Below, in pieces: positions 1-8,372 of a DNA stretch of 64,000 nt. The DNA comes from JAEVLT01 sp044598425 (GTDB lineage: Bacteria > Bacillota > Bacilli > Bacillales > Cytobacillaceae). The DNA lies in the NCBI GenBank assembly GCA_044598425.1, contig CP172536.1, forward strand, positions 3,038,001-3,102,000, written 5' to 3'. The translations under genes were made by a program, and so were the position numbers. Each line of letters opens with the position of its first letter. Positions within the stretch are counted from its first letter, which is position 1. The notes under the pieces were generated by a model, which saw only the letters and a program-made list of their open reading frames with translations, made no database searches and had not been told where the DNA came from.

Positions 1-102
1 AATGATCATCTTGGATCCTCCGTGTTTATTTTCCCTATCTGAGTGAAATGAAGCTTGCCAATTTAACCTTTCCTACCAGTATAGAAGTTTAGGATTCAAA
101 AA

Positions 103-122
103 AGAGTGAACGTATTCACTCC
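103..122 (-). terminator. Terminator of the phosphoesterase gene
   Basis: On the minus strand a GAGTGAA/TTCACTC hairpin with a 4-nt loop is followed by a run of six T. It lies about 58 bases past the stop codon of the phosphoesterase gene, the right place for its intrinsic terminator. Confidence 0.6.
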
Positions 123-179
123 TTATATCGGTAAGGTTCGACAATGTTTTAATAAAAAAAATACAGGAAGACGGCTTTA

Positions 180-896
180 TTATATTCTTGCATTTCCCAA
201 AATACTGGTTAACTGTTCGGTATTCGGGTAGTCCGATTCTTTCAATTGCTTGATCACTTTTTCAACATCGTAGCCAACACGAGTGATGGAAGCTTGGAAA
301 TAGCCTTTTTCAAGTTCCAGTATCATATAAGAGGCTTTTCTCATGCCATCAAACGGCAGGCCAACACTCCCAATGTTGACGATGCATTTTCCGTTCAGAT
401 ATCGGACATACGGCTTATGAATATGAGCGTAAACATACACATCCGCCTCTTTCACCATCATTTTTGAAATGATTGTTTCATCGTTTTCATCAGGAAGAAC
501 AACATCAAACAAACTTGCGGGCGTCGCATGGAAAGCATGAATCTTCACACCTTCCAATTCCAGCTGCAGATCATTCGGCAGCTTCCGCAGGTAATCGATG
601 CTCTCTTCATCTAGCTTCCCCCGGATCCACTCTCGCTCTTTGTTCATCATCTCGAGTGCCTGATCCGGAACTTCTCCTTTTTCGACTCCCCGAATCACCC
701 ATTCATCAGCATTTCCTTTGATAACATCTGTTTTTAACGCACGAACCAGTTCTAGAGCCCGCTTCGGTTCCGGCCCGCGGTAGCACAAATCCCCCAGCAC
801 AAAAACCTTGTCAATATTTCTTTGCTTGATATCGGCCAACACCGCTTCTACAGCAGCCGCATTGCCGTGAATGTCGGAGATGAAGGCTAGTTTCAT
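180..896 (-). CDS. Metallophosphoesterase (YfcE/MJ0936-like, calcineurin fold)
   Basis: A 238-residue cytosolic phosphoesterase. The metal-binding motifs of the calcineurin-like superfamily are visible in order: DIHGN at residues 8-12, GDLCYRGP at about 35-42, KGNADEW at about 60 (the GNH/GNAD block) and HIHKPY near 157. There is no signal peptide or membrane segment. Family members hydrolyse phosphodiesters or phosphomonoesters with two metal ions, but the physiological substrate cannot be read from sequence. It is a single-gene unit with its own terminator. The ATG start is followed directly by the beta-strand that carries the first metal ligand, as is usual for this family. Confidence 0.85.
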   Translation of the reverse strand: MKLAFISDIHGNAAAVEAVLADIKQRNIDKVFVLGDLCYRGPEPKRALELVRALKTDVIKGNADEWVIRGVEKGEVPDQALEMMNKEREWIRGKLDEESIDYLRKLPNDLQLELEGVKIHAFHATPASLFDVVLPDENDETIISKMMVKEADVYVYAHIHKPYVRYLNGKCIVNIGSVGLPFDGMRKASYMILELEKGYFQASITRVGYDVEKVIKQLKESDYPNTEQLTSILGNARI

Positions 897-1376
897 GTTT
901 GGGAACCCCTTTCTAATGCTATTTTTAGCACTGTTCTTTCATTGAATATGTAATCTCAAAATAGAACGAACTTAGAATGATTCGTTCTAGCTGATACATT
1001 TATCGTACCAAACGATCCAGTTTTTCGCATTTAATTGTTTTTTTTCTCGAAATGACGGAAAGATTTCAGTTGCATTATGAAGATTTTTCTCTTGACATGA
1101 AAAAGTATGCAAATTAAACATGGAAACAAGAGAGCGTAGGATTGTTCTACGACATGTTATCCCCATACATCTTGTCAATCTTAATACTTTTAAAAGGAAA
1201 AGTCGCAGTCCATATAAGCTCGTGATCGCTTCCCCTGAGAAATCGTAAGCAGATTTGGAAATGGGGCATCGATAGCTTAATGAATAGGTAATACTAATTC
1301 ATAGAACAATGATTCTCTATGTAGTATAATGTGTTGTTGTTACAGCTATTCAGAGAATTCATAGGAGGCTAGTACG
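897..1376. other. Intergenic region with no recognised gene
   Basis: About 480 bases between divergent genes. A weak minus-strand reading frame at 987-1178 has no recognisable domain and no good ribosome binding site. The right end holds the nitroreductase promoter. I see no RNA gene. Confidence 0.5.
1302..1330 (+). promoter_or_regulatory. Possible promoter of the nitroreductase gene
   Basis: A perfect -10 box, TATAAT, lies at 1325-1330. The hexamer 17 bases upstream (TAGAAC) is a poor -35, so an activator may be needed. It sits 46 bases before the start codon, which has a GGAGG ribosome binding site. Confidence 0.45.
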
Positions 1377-2009
1377 ATGCGGAATGTTTTAACAAAAAGT
1401 TTATCTGAAGTGATAAAAGAACGTCACTCTGTCAGAAAATATGATCCGGTCTTTACTATTTCACAAGAGGAAATAAATGATATGCTACAGGAAGCAATCC
1501 AAGCTCCATCCTCTAGCAATCTCCAGCCTTGGAGATTTATGGTTTTCCAAAACAAAGAGGCTAAAAAGGAGCTTCGAGCGATTGCAAACAATCAAGAGCA
1601 GGTGGAGACAGCATCGGCTATTATTGCGATTTTGGGCGATAAAGAAATGTATAAAAGCGTAGAAAAAGTGTATCGCGGAGCTTTTGAAGCAGGATTTATG
1701 GATGAAGCCAACATGACCCGCTTAATTGAAAGTACAAATAGATTATACCCAAATGTACCAGAAGAAGTGCGGAAAAATATTGCTTCTTTTGATGCTGGAC
1801 TTGTTTCCATGCAGCTTATGTTAATTGCAAAAGCTAGAGGTTACGATACAGTTCCAATGGGTGGCTTTGACAAACACCAATTTGTTCAAAAATACAAAGT
1901 GGAAGATCGCTATTTTCCCATTGTTTTGATTGCAGTTGGAAAGGCAGCTGCACCAGCATTCAAGACAACTCGTTTACCTTTAGAAGATGTAATAATCGAG
2001 TATCGATAA
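1377..2009 (+). CDS. Nitroreductase family FMN oxidoreductase
   Basis: A 210-residue flavoprotein of the nitroreductase superfamily. The N-terminal RHSVRKYDP motif (residues 16-24) and the PSSSNLQPW motif (about 44-52) are the phosphate- and FMN-binding signatures. The C-terminal part keeps the PMGGFD and VLIAVGKAA segments. Such enzymes are homodimers that use NAD(P)H to reduce nitroaromatics, quinones or other electron-poor substrates, and similar B. subtilis proteins (YodC, YdgI, YfhC) have broad specificity. ATG is preceded by a strong AGGAGG. It is monocistronic; the next gene-like sequence is a transposase remnant on the other strand. Confidence 0.88.
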   Translation: MRNVLTKSLSEVIKERHSVRKYDPVFTISQEEINDMLQEAIQAPSSSNLQPWRFMVFQNKEAKKELRAIANNQEQVETASAIIAILGDKEMYKSVEKVYRGAFEAGFMDEANMTRLIESTNRLYPNVPEEVRKNIASFDAGLVSMQLMLIAKARGYDTVPMGGFDKHQFVQKYKVEDRYFPIVLIAVGKAAAPAFKTTRLPLEDVIIEYR

Positions 2010-2014
2010 ACCTG

Positions 2015-2440
2015 TATCTGAAGTCTACTCAAGGTTTCCATGAACTCTTTCTTATACAAGCTATGGTTTGACAGCTTAAACGTAAGATAACGACCGATCT
2101 TACGATTTTCCCTGCAATCTTGATGAGTTGTAGGCGAACAGAATCAATCTGTTTTGTGTTCATGGAATCTGGTAAACATAATCTTTTAAATCCATTGTGA
2201 AGGTTATATAATGGCGATTAGTAACTTACAAGCATTACGTTCAAATTCGGTGCTAGTCATTTTACCAAAGGCAATGTAGTTTTCCATTGTCCCCCGATTG
2301 AAATAAAGCTTCGTAACATTCTTAGGGGACAAATTCATGTTTGTCACAATAAAGGTGAATTGGAAAAGAAGCTCATCTGTATGTTCGTTTAAACTAGTCA
2401 TGGAGAAGCCCCCTTCTTGGTTTTGTTTTGGCTTAGTCAC
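2015..2440 (-). pseudogene. Remnant of an IS1380-type transposase (C-terminal end)
   Basis: The minus strand encodes a segment like the end of IS1380-family DDE transposases: FIVTNMNLSP, then LYFNRGTMENYI (the Y-x-x-R-G-T-x-E-x-Y-I block) around 2260-2350. After a stop at 2204 the coding-like signal continues in shifted frames, with QIDSVRLQLIKIAGKIVR near 2120-2150 and RYLTFKL...LYKKEF near 2030-2080, the usual C-terminus of this family. The N-terminal two thirds and the inverted ends are missing. It is a dead, truncated insertion sequence with at least two frame changes, identified from memory of family motifs. Confidence 0.65.
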
Positions 2441-2551
2441 CTATGACATTACCAAAAATGGGGCTTTTTTCATGTTTTTAGACTTCACCTTTTGGGTGAA
2501 GAACATTTTACTTCTTGTCAACACTACATTTTGGGTCGATTTAGATTGAAG

Positions 2552-3651
2552 CTATGAATAATTCAGGGATGAGTAAATTTCGAAAACTTCCGTACCAACC
2601 TTCGTTAATGAATACTTTCTCATCCTTTTTTCACTCTTCAAACCCATTTCTTTACGAAGAGCATTAGGCTGGTAGATTTCTATTATTCTTTCGCCAACTA
2701 AAGTTGATTTTTCAGCAGGAATTAGATATCAACCAACACCTTCTTCAACCAGCTCCCTATGCCCCCTATTATCACTTGCCACAACCGGAAGCCCGCAGGC
2801 CATGGCTTCCATAATGTTGACGGGCAGCCCTTCGCGAAGGCTTGAGGCCACAGCCAGATCACTTATTTTTAAAAGCTGTTCAACATCTTGGCGTTGGCCT
2901 AAAAACTCAACCTTTTGATCGATCCCAAGCTGAGCCGCCAGCTGCTTGCAATCCAATAAAAGAGGACCATTTCCCGCAAGCAGCAATTTTGCTTGTGGGA
3001 TCTGGTCCTTAATTTTGGCTAATGCTTTGAGTAAAAGCTGTTGATTCTTGTTTTGATTAAATTCCGCAGCGTAAATCATTAAAAAATCTTGCTCTTGGTA
3101 GCCGTATGTTGTCCGCAGCCGAAGTTTATGCTCGCGATCGATTGGATGAAAACGTTCCGTATTCACTCCTACTCCATGAACATGTTTGATTTGCTCAGCC
3201 TTGAAACGGTGTCGCTGCGCCAGCTGAAAATCTTCATGATTAATTGTAATCAAACAATCCGTAACCGCTGAGAGGATTTTTTCAATTGGATAATAAACAA
3301 GCCAGTTCACGAACGGTGCCCCATTAAAAAAATGAAAACCGTGGGCGGTGTAAAGAACCTTTGTTCCTTGCTTTCGTGCTTGTCGTGCCGCCAAAAGCCA
3401 AGAGCTCCACCCATTGGGGTGTGGCAGTGGACGATTTCGTATTGGTTTGCATCAATCAGCTTTTCAGCTGTTGATATGCCTTGAAATTTTCTTTGTGAAA
3501 CGGAGCCCTTTGAATCGGGAGCGAAAATTTTTTATCGACAAATGGCAGCTCTAAACTGCCAGCTGCCGCTACATCGACTTCCCACCCTTGTTCTTTAAAC
3601 CATTTTAACTAAGGCAGCGACAGTAGCAACAAAAAGAACTTTTTGTGCCAT
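2552..3651 (-). pseudogene. Broken EpsD-like glycosyltransferase (GT4)
   Basis: A glycosyltransferase family 4 gene of the exopolysaccharide type. The longest open part (2729-3394) carries YTAHGFHFF, the UDP-sugar-site segments LLAGNGPLL and LREGLPVNIMEAMACGLPVVAS, and ends at an in-frame TGA after GVG. Beyond that stop, the same frame resumes with YLIPAEKS and continues to a TAG at 2552. Upstream, the natural start at 3651 (MAQKVLFVAT) is separated from the body by a small internal deletion and frameshifts. So the gene is damaged at both ends but recent enough to be readable. It would have attached a sugar during capsule or biofilm polysaccharide assembly. It lies directly downstream of galU and the broken epsC, in the same orientation. 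Confidence 0.8.
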
Positions 3652-3656
3652 GTTAA

Positions 3657-4550
3657 TCAGCCTTTTGTACGTTCTTTCATCAGTTCTTTTTCGAGAACCT
3701 CTGAAAGATATTCAATTAACTCTGTGCGCAAATCCTCGCGCTTTAAGGCAAACTCAATCGTCGTCTGAATAAAGCCCATTTTCTCACCGACATCATAGCG
3801 AGTTCCTTCAAAATCATAGGCGTAAACCGCTTCAAATTGATTCAATGTCGAAATGGCATCGGTCAGTTGAATTTCACCGCCGGCGCCAGGACTTTGTTCC
3901 CCTAAAATTTCAAAAATTTTCGGGCTTAAGATGTAGCGTCCAAGAATGGCGAGATTGGACGGTGCTTCTTCCTGCTTCGGCTTTTCAACAAGGCTGTTGA
4001 CACTGTAGAAGCGCTCACCGATGGCCTGGGCGTCAACAATCCCGTAGCGGGAAACTTCCTCGTCTGCTACAGACTGGACACCCAGAATGGAAGCATTATA
4101 TCTTTCATATTGTTCCATTAATTGCTGAAGGCACGGTTTTTTTGCCTGCACAATATCATCGCCGAGCAAAACGGCAAACGGCTCATCGCCAATGAATTTG
4201 CGCGCACACCAAATCGCATGCCCCAAGCCTTTTGGTTCTTTTTGGCGAATATAGTGAATGTCTACGAGTTTGGACGATTTTTGGACTTCATCCAACAAAT
4301 CCATTTTCCCTTTTTCTAATAAATTGTGTTCAAGTTCAAAGGAATTGTCGAAGTGGTCTTCAATTGCCCGCTTTCCTTTTCCTGTCACAATGATAATATC
4401 CTCAATTCCGGAGGCAACGGCTTCTTCAACAATATATTGGATTGTCGGCTTGTCGACAATCGGCAGCATTTCTTTTGGCATGGCTTTCGTTGCGGGAAGG
4501 AATCTTGTTCCTAACCCGGCTGCAGGTATAATCGCTTTTCGCACTTTCAT
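3657..4550 (-). CDS. galU: UTP-glucose-1-phosphate uridylyltransferase
   Basis: A 297-residue nucleotidyltransferase that makes UDP-glucose from UTP and glucose-1-phosphate. The N-terminal signature GLGTRFLPATKAMPKEML (about residues 12-29) binds the nucleotide; the LLGDDI metal/uridine motif lies near 130, and the VEKP and GRYILSP blocks follow at about 187-210. Length fits the bacterial GalU/GtaB family (about 290-300). UDP-glucose feeds cell-wall teichoic acid glucosylation, glycolipids and the galactose pathway, so it connects to the galT-galK-galE genes about 41 kb away. It is the only intact gene of a decayed polysaccharide locus, consistent with its housekeeping role. Confidence 0.95.
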   Translation of the reverse strand: MKVRKAIIPAAGLGTRFLPATKAMPKEMLPIVDKPTIQYIVEEAVASGIEDIIIVTGKGKRAIEDHFDNSFELEHNLLEKGKMDLLDEVQKSSKLVDIHYIRQKEPKGLGHAIWCARKFIGDEPFAVLLGDDIVQAKKPCLQQLMEQYERYNASILGVQSVADEEVSRYGIVDAQAIGERFYSVNSLVEKPKQEEAPSNLAILGRYILSPKIFEILGEQSPGAGGEIQLTDAISTLNQFEAVYAYDFEGTRYDVGEKMGFIQTTIEFALKREDLRTELIEYLSEVLEKELMKERTKG

Positions 4551-4565
4551 TTCTCGTACACTCCT

Positions 4566-5185
4566 TTAGACTGAAACGGACAGTAATGGTTTTGTAATTC
4601 CTTTATTATTGGCAAGATGGAGTAGTTTATCTTTCAGTTCCTGCTGATCCAAGTTTTCAAATGAAGCGATAATTTCTTCAATTCCCTCCAAAAATATTTC
4701 TGTTTTCTTGCCAATATTGATTTTTGGATAGATTTGCTGTTCATGAACCTCATCCGGCTTTAACAATTCTTCAAAAAGTTTTTCACCTGGACGAATCCCT
4801 GAAAATTCAATGCCAATCTCTTCAAGTAAGTTGCCGGCAAATTTCGGAACCAATCGAACCGCCTGCCCCCGTAACAAGCACCACCTTATTTGTAATATAT
4901 TCCGAAATACTTTCTATGTCCATTTGAACCGGTTCTCTTCCCAATAAATCTTCTACTTCGACATCGCGAAACTGCTGTACGGATACTTTTCCTGTCATAA
5001 ATCCTCAAGAATTGGCAAAATTTGTGTTTTTACTGCCGTTTTTGCGCATTCTTGAAAAATGACATTCAATTCTTTTTTGCTTAAAGAAGGAATCGCAATC
5101 AAAATATGATCAATATTTAATTCTCGAACTGCCTGCTCAATTCCTGCCACACCGCTAATAACTGGAAGTAATGGTTCCTTCTCAT
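4566..5185 (-). pseudogene. Broken EpsC/CapD-like sugar epimerase-dehydratase
   Basis: Three pieces of one polysaccharide-biosynthesis dehydratase. The piece nearest array I encodes PVISGVAGIEQAV and ILIAIPSLSKKEL, part of the N-terminal nucleotide-binding domain (about 4995-5185). A one-base frameshift then leads to MTGKVSVQQFRDVEVEDLLG and the start of the short-chain dehydrogenase domain (VLVTGAGGSI, near 4880). That glycine-rich loop is joined directly to the enzyme's C-terminal part (FSGIRPGEKLFEELL, 4566-4870), so most of the catalytic domain is deleted. The 5' end merges into tandem array I, so the N-terminal membrane domain is gone. Inactive remnant; family identity is clear, the sugar substrate is not. 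Confidence 0.8.
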
Positions 5186-5693
5186 GACGCGCTTGCCTGC
5201 ATTTTTTCCGTTCATGCGTCATGACGACACTTCTCATGACGCGATCACTCGCTTTTTTTCCGTTTCCGCGTCATGAACACCTCTCTCATGTCGCGCTTGC
5301 CTGCATTTTTTCCGTTCATGCGTCATGAACACACTTCTCATGACGCGATCACTCGCTTTTTTTCTGTTTACGCGTCATGAACACACTTCTCATGACGCGA
5401 TCACTCGCTTTTTTCCGTTTACGCGTCATGAACACCACTCTCATGACGCGCTTGCCTGCATTTTTTCCGTTCATGCGTCATGACGACACTTCTCATGACG
5501 CGATCACTCGCTTTTTTTCCGTTTCCGCGTCATGAACACCTCTCTCATGACGCGCTTGCCTGCATTTTTTCCGTTCATGCGTCATGACCACACTTCTCAT
5601 GACGCGATCACTCGCTTTTTTTCCGTTTACGCGTCATGACGACACTTCTCATGACGCGATCACTCGCTTTTTTTCCGTTCATGCGTCATGACG
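5182..5693. repeat. Tandem array I: ten 52-bp hairpin units
   Basis: The word TCATGA recurs at 5182, 5234, 5286, 5338, 5390, 5441, 5493, 5545, 5597 and 5649, so the period is 52 bp (once 51). Arms CGCGTCATGA and TCATGACGCG flank a 9-nt loop (ACACACTTC type). Between hairpins are two spacer types: A (CTTGCCTGCATTTTTTCC) and B (ATCACTCGC plus a T run). The order is ABABB ABABB: two nearly identical 259-bp blocks. The array replaces the 5' end of the broken epsC gene and ends about 110 bp before the metI promoter. It contains no open reading frame of note. Confidence 0.93.
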
Positions 5694-5802
5694 CAACATC
5701 AAGTAACAAGAAGCAACCTCTTTCCTAATCGCAGCAGGCTCCTAAATTGCTAAGAAATAAGTTTTGGCAATCACTAACAAACTTAATTTTCAAATTAATT
5801 AT

Positions 5803-5831
5803 TGACATCTCCCAAAGAATTGTAGTAAATT
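5803..5831 (+). promoter_or_regulatory. Promoter of the met operon
   Basis: A consensus -35 TTGACA (5803-5808), a 17-bp spacer and TAAATT (5826-5831) as -10, 25 bases before the S-box leader. A SigA-type promoter. Confidence 0.65.
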
Positions 5832-5855
5832 TTAAAGAAAAGTAAAAATATTTGA

Positions 5856-6030
5856 TTTCTTATCAAGAGAGGTCGAGGGAATGGCCCGATGACACCTCAG
5901 CAACCTTCAATTGTTTTATAGATTGAAAAGGTGCTAAGTCCATCAAGTTATCAGCGTAACTTGGGAGATAAGAAGAATGGCTGCGTTCGCACAATGACAA
6001 AAGTCTTCTTCTTATAGAAGACTTTTTTTA
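5856..6030 (+). ncRNA. SAM (S-box) riboswitch with terminator
   Basis: Classic SAM-I leader. Stem P1 is TTCTTATC (5857-5864) with GATAAGAA (5967-5974). Inside are the conserved AGAGAGGTCGAGGGA, the GATGACACCTCAGCAACC block, a variable stem with AGGTGCTAA, and GTTATCAGCGTAAC. Downstream, AAAGTCTTCTTCTTATAGAAGACTT plus seven T forms the terminator (about 5999-6029, quoted here only in outline); its left arm overlaps sequences complementary to the 3' strand of P1, the antiterminator. With SAM bound, transcription stops before metI; without it, the operon is read. Confidence 0.96.
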
Positions 6031-6069
6031 TTTACAAAAAACAACTATAACTTTCAAGGAGTGATCGTC

Positions 6070-7182
6070 ATGTACAAATTAGAAACAAAATTAGCTCAAA
6101 TTGGGAACCGCAGCGAAACAGCAACCGGTGCAGTGAATCCGCCAATCTATTTTTCAACAGCCTACCGGCATGAAGGGATTGGGCAATCGACCGGGTTTGA
6201 TTATAGCCGGACAGGAAATCCTACCCGCCAGCTTCTTGAAAGAACAATTGCTGATTTAGAAGGCGGGGATCAAGGTTTTGCCTGTAGTTCGGGCATGGCT
6301 GCCATTTTTACCATCCTATCACTCTTTCAATCTGGCGATGAGTGGCTCGTAAGCGAAGACTTATACGGTGGAACCTACCGCCTGCTTGAACAAGGCTATA
6401 AAAAATGGGGCTTGACCGCTCACTATGTTAATACCAGCAATATCGATGAAATCGAAAAAAAGATTACCCGAAATACAAAGGCCATCTTTCTTGAAACGCC
6501 AACCAATCCGCTTATGCAGCAGACGGATATTGCGGCCGTTGCGAAAATTGCCAAAGAACACGGAATCCTGTTAATCGTTGACAATACATTTTATACCCCG
6601 CTATTGCAGCAGCCGATCAAACTTGGTGCGGATATTGTCATTCACAGCGCAACCAAATATTTAGGCGGACACAATGATGTACTCGCGGGGTTGATCGTTG
6701 CCAAAGGAAAGGAGCTTTGTGAATCGCTGGCCCTTTACCATAATGGTGCCGGGGGTGTCCTCAGTCCATTCGATTCATGGCTGCTTATGCGCGGGATGAA
6801 GACTTTGGCATTGCGAATGAAACAGCATGAAAAAAACGCAAAGCAAATCGTCGAATACCTTTCCCAGCATGAAGGAGTCACTGATGTTCTGTATCCGGGA
6901 AGGGGCGGGATGCTTTCTTTCCGTGTAAAAGATGAAACATGGGTCAACCCATTTTTGCAAGGCCTGTCATTGATCACTTTTGCTGAAAGCCTAGGAGGCG
7001 TGGAAAGCTTGATCACCTATCCGGCAACTCAGACCCATGCGGACATCCCGGAAGAAATCCGGATTCAATCCGGTGTCTGCAATCGCCTGTTGCGCTTTTC
7101 TGTTGGAATTGAAGATGCAGCCGATTTAATTTCCGATCTTGAGCAAGCTTTTGCCAATGTAAAACAAGGAGTGAACGCATGA
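6070..7182 (+). CDS. metI: Cystathionine gamma-synthase / O-acetylhomoserine thiolyase
   Basis: A 370-residue PLP enzyme of the Cys/Met metabolism family. It joins an activated homoserine to cysteine (giving cystathionine) or to sulfide. Visible are YSRTGNPTR (substrate/PLP contact), the SSGMAAI block and the PLP-lysine motif HSATKYLGGH near residue 200. I start at ATG 6070, eight bases after AAGGAG; a GTG at 6061 lies inside that binding site. The stop codon overlaps the ATG of metC (ATGA). Controlled by the S-box leader upstream. It could not be told from metB on sequence alone, but the S-box metI-metC order is the B. subtilis one. Confidence 0.93.
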   Translation: MYKLETKLAQIGNRSETATGAVNPPIYFSTAYRHEGIGQSTGFDYSRTGNPTRQLLERTIADLEGGDQGFACSSGMAAIFTILSLFQSGDEWLVSEDLYGGTYRLLEQGYKKWGLTAHYVNTSNIDEIEKKITRNTKAIFLETPTNPLMQQTDIAAVAKIAKEHGILLIVDNTFYTPLLQQPIKLGADIVIHSATKYLGGHNDVLAGLIVAKGKELCESLALYHNGAGGVLSPFDSWLLMRGMKTLALRMKQHEKNAKQIVEYLSQHEGVTDVLYPGRGGMLSFRVKDETWVNPFLQGLSLITFAESLGGVESLITYPATQTHADIPEEIRIQSGVCNRLLRFSVGIEDAADLISDLEQAFANVKQGVNA

Positions 7183-8372
7183 TGAAAAACGAACAATTCA
7201 GCTTTGAAACAAAGCTCCTTCATAACCGTCATAAATTTGATCCAACAAACGGCGCGGTCAGCGTACCAATTCAGCATGCATCAACGTTTCACCAATTTGA
7301 AATTGATCAGTTTGGCAAATATGACTACAGCCGGAGCCTGAATCCAACAAGAGAAGCACTTGAAGATGTGATTGCTGAACTGGAAGGCGGCGTAAAGGGA
7401 TTTGCCTTTTCTTCCGGAATGGCGGCCATTTCAACCGTCTTCCTCCTCCTTTCTTCAGGCGACCATGTGGTAATTACTGAGGATGTATATGGCGGCACCT
7501 TCCGAATGGTGACAGAGGTTCTATCGCGGTTCGGGATTGAACATACATTCGTTGATATGACCAATTTAGACGAAGTAAAGCAGGCAATCCAACCAAATAC
7601 AAAAGCCTTTTATGTTGAAACACCATCCAATCCACTGTTAAAGGTAACCGATATTCGCGCAATCAGCGAAATAGCGAAAGAAATTGGCGCCTTGACCTTT
7701 GTCGATAACACTTTTTTAACTCCGCTTTTGCAAAAGCCGCTTGAGCTTGGGGCCGATATTGTCCTTCACAGCGCGACGAAGTTTTTATCCGGTCATAGCG
7801 ATGTCATTGCAGGGCTAGCAGTTGTTAAAGATGAAGATTTAGCGAAAAGACTCGGATTTTTACAAAACTCTTTTGGAGCGGTTTTAGGGGTTCAAGATTG
7901 CTGGCTTGTCCTTCGAGGATTAAAGACCCTTCATGTCCGTCTTGATCAATCACAAAAATCTGCGCAGAAGCTTGCTGATTTTTTCCAAACCCATCCCCTC
8001 GTGCCCGCGGTCTATTTTCCCGGCTTGAAAAATCATCCGCAGCATGGAATGCAAAACCTGCAGGCTGACGGACCGGGAGCGGTGCTATCGTTTGAATTGG
8101 AAAATGAAGAGGCATTAAGGACTTTTGTCCAGCACGTTCAGATTCCTGTATTTGCCGTAAGTCTTGGTGCAGTTGAGTCGATTTTATCCTATCCTGCTAA
8201 AATGTCCCATGCAGCAATGCCGCAGGCTGAAAGAGAAAAGCGAGGTATTAAAAACAGCTTGCTCCGTTTATCGGTTGGACTAGAAAATCCAGATGATCTG
8301 ATCAATGATTTTTCACAGGCGCTGGATCAAGTACGGCAAAAGCAACTTGTTTTACCAGGAGAAAACGTATGA
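7179..8372 (+). CDS. metC: Cystathionine beta-lyase
   Basis: A 397-residue PLP enzyme, paralogous to the preceding gene, that splits cystathionine into homocysteine, pyruvate and ammonia. The family motifs are YSRSLNPTR (about residue 50), SSGMAAI, and the PLP-lysine segment HSATKFLSGH (about 195-205). Length matches B. subtilis MetC (390). It overlaps metI by four bases, and its own end overlaps yitJ by four bases, so translation of the three is probably coupled. Two ATG codons stand in tandem at the start and either may be used. Confidence 0.93.
   Translation: MMKNEQFSFETKLLHNRHKFDPTNGAVSVPIQHASTFHQFEIDQFGKYDYSRSLNPTREALEDVIAELEGGVKGFAFSSGMAAISTVFLLLSSGDHVVITEDVYGGTFRMVTEVLSRFGIEHTFVDMTNLDEVKQAIQPNTKAFYVETPSNPLLKVTDIRAISEIAKEIGALTFVDNTFLTPLLQKPLELGADIVLHSATKFLSGHSDVIAGLAVVKDEDLAKRLGFLQNSFGAVLGVQDCWLVLRGLKTLHVRLDQSQKSAQKLADFFQTHPLVPAVYFPGLKNHPQHGMQNLQADGPGAVLSFELENEEALRTFVQHVQIPVFAVSLGAVESILSYPAKMSHAAMPQAEREKRGIKNSLLRLSVGLENPDDLINDFSQALDQVRQKQLVLPGENV

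Noticed and set aside
987..1178. 63-codon minus-strand frame between phosphoesterase and nitroreductase genes
   Set aside because: No ribosome binding site, irregular composition and no recognised domain.
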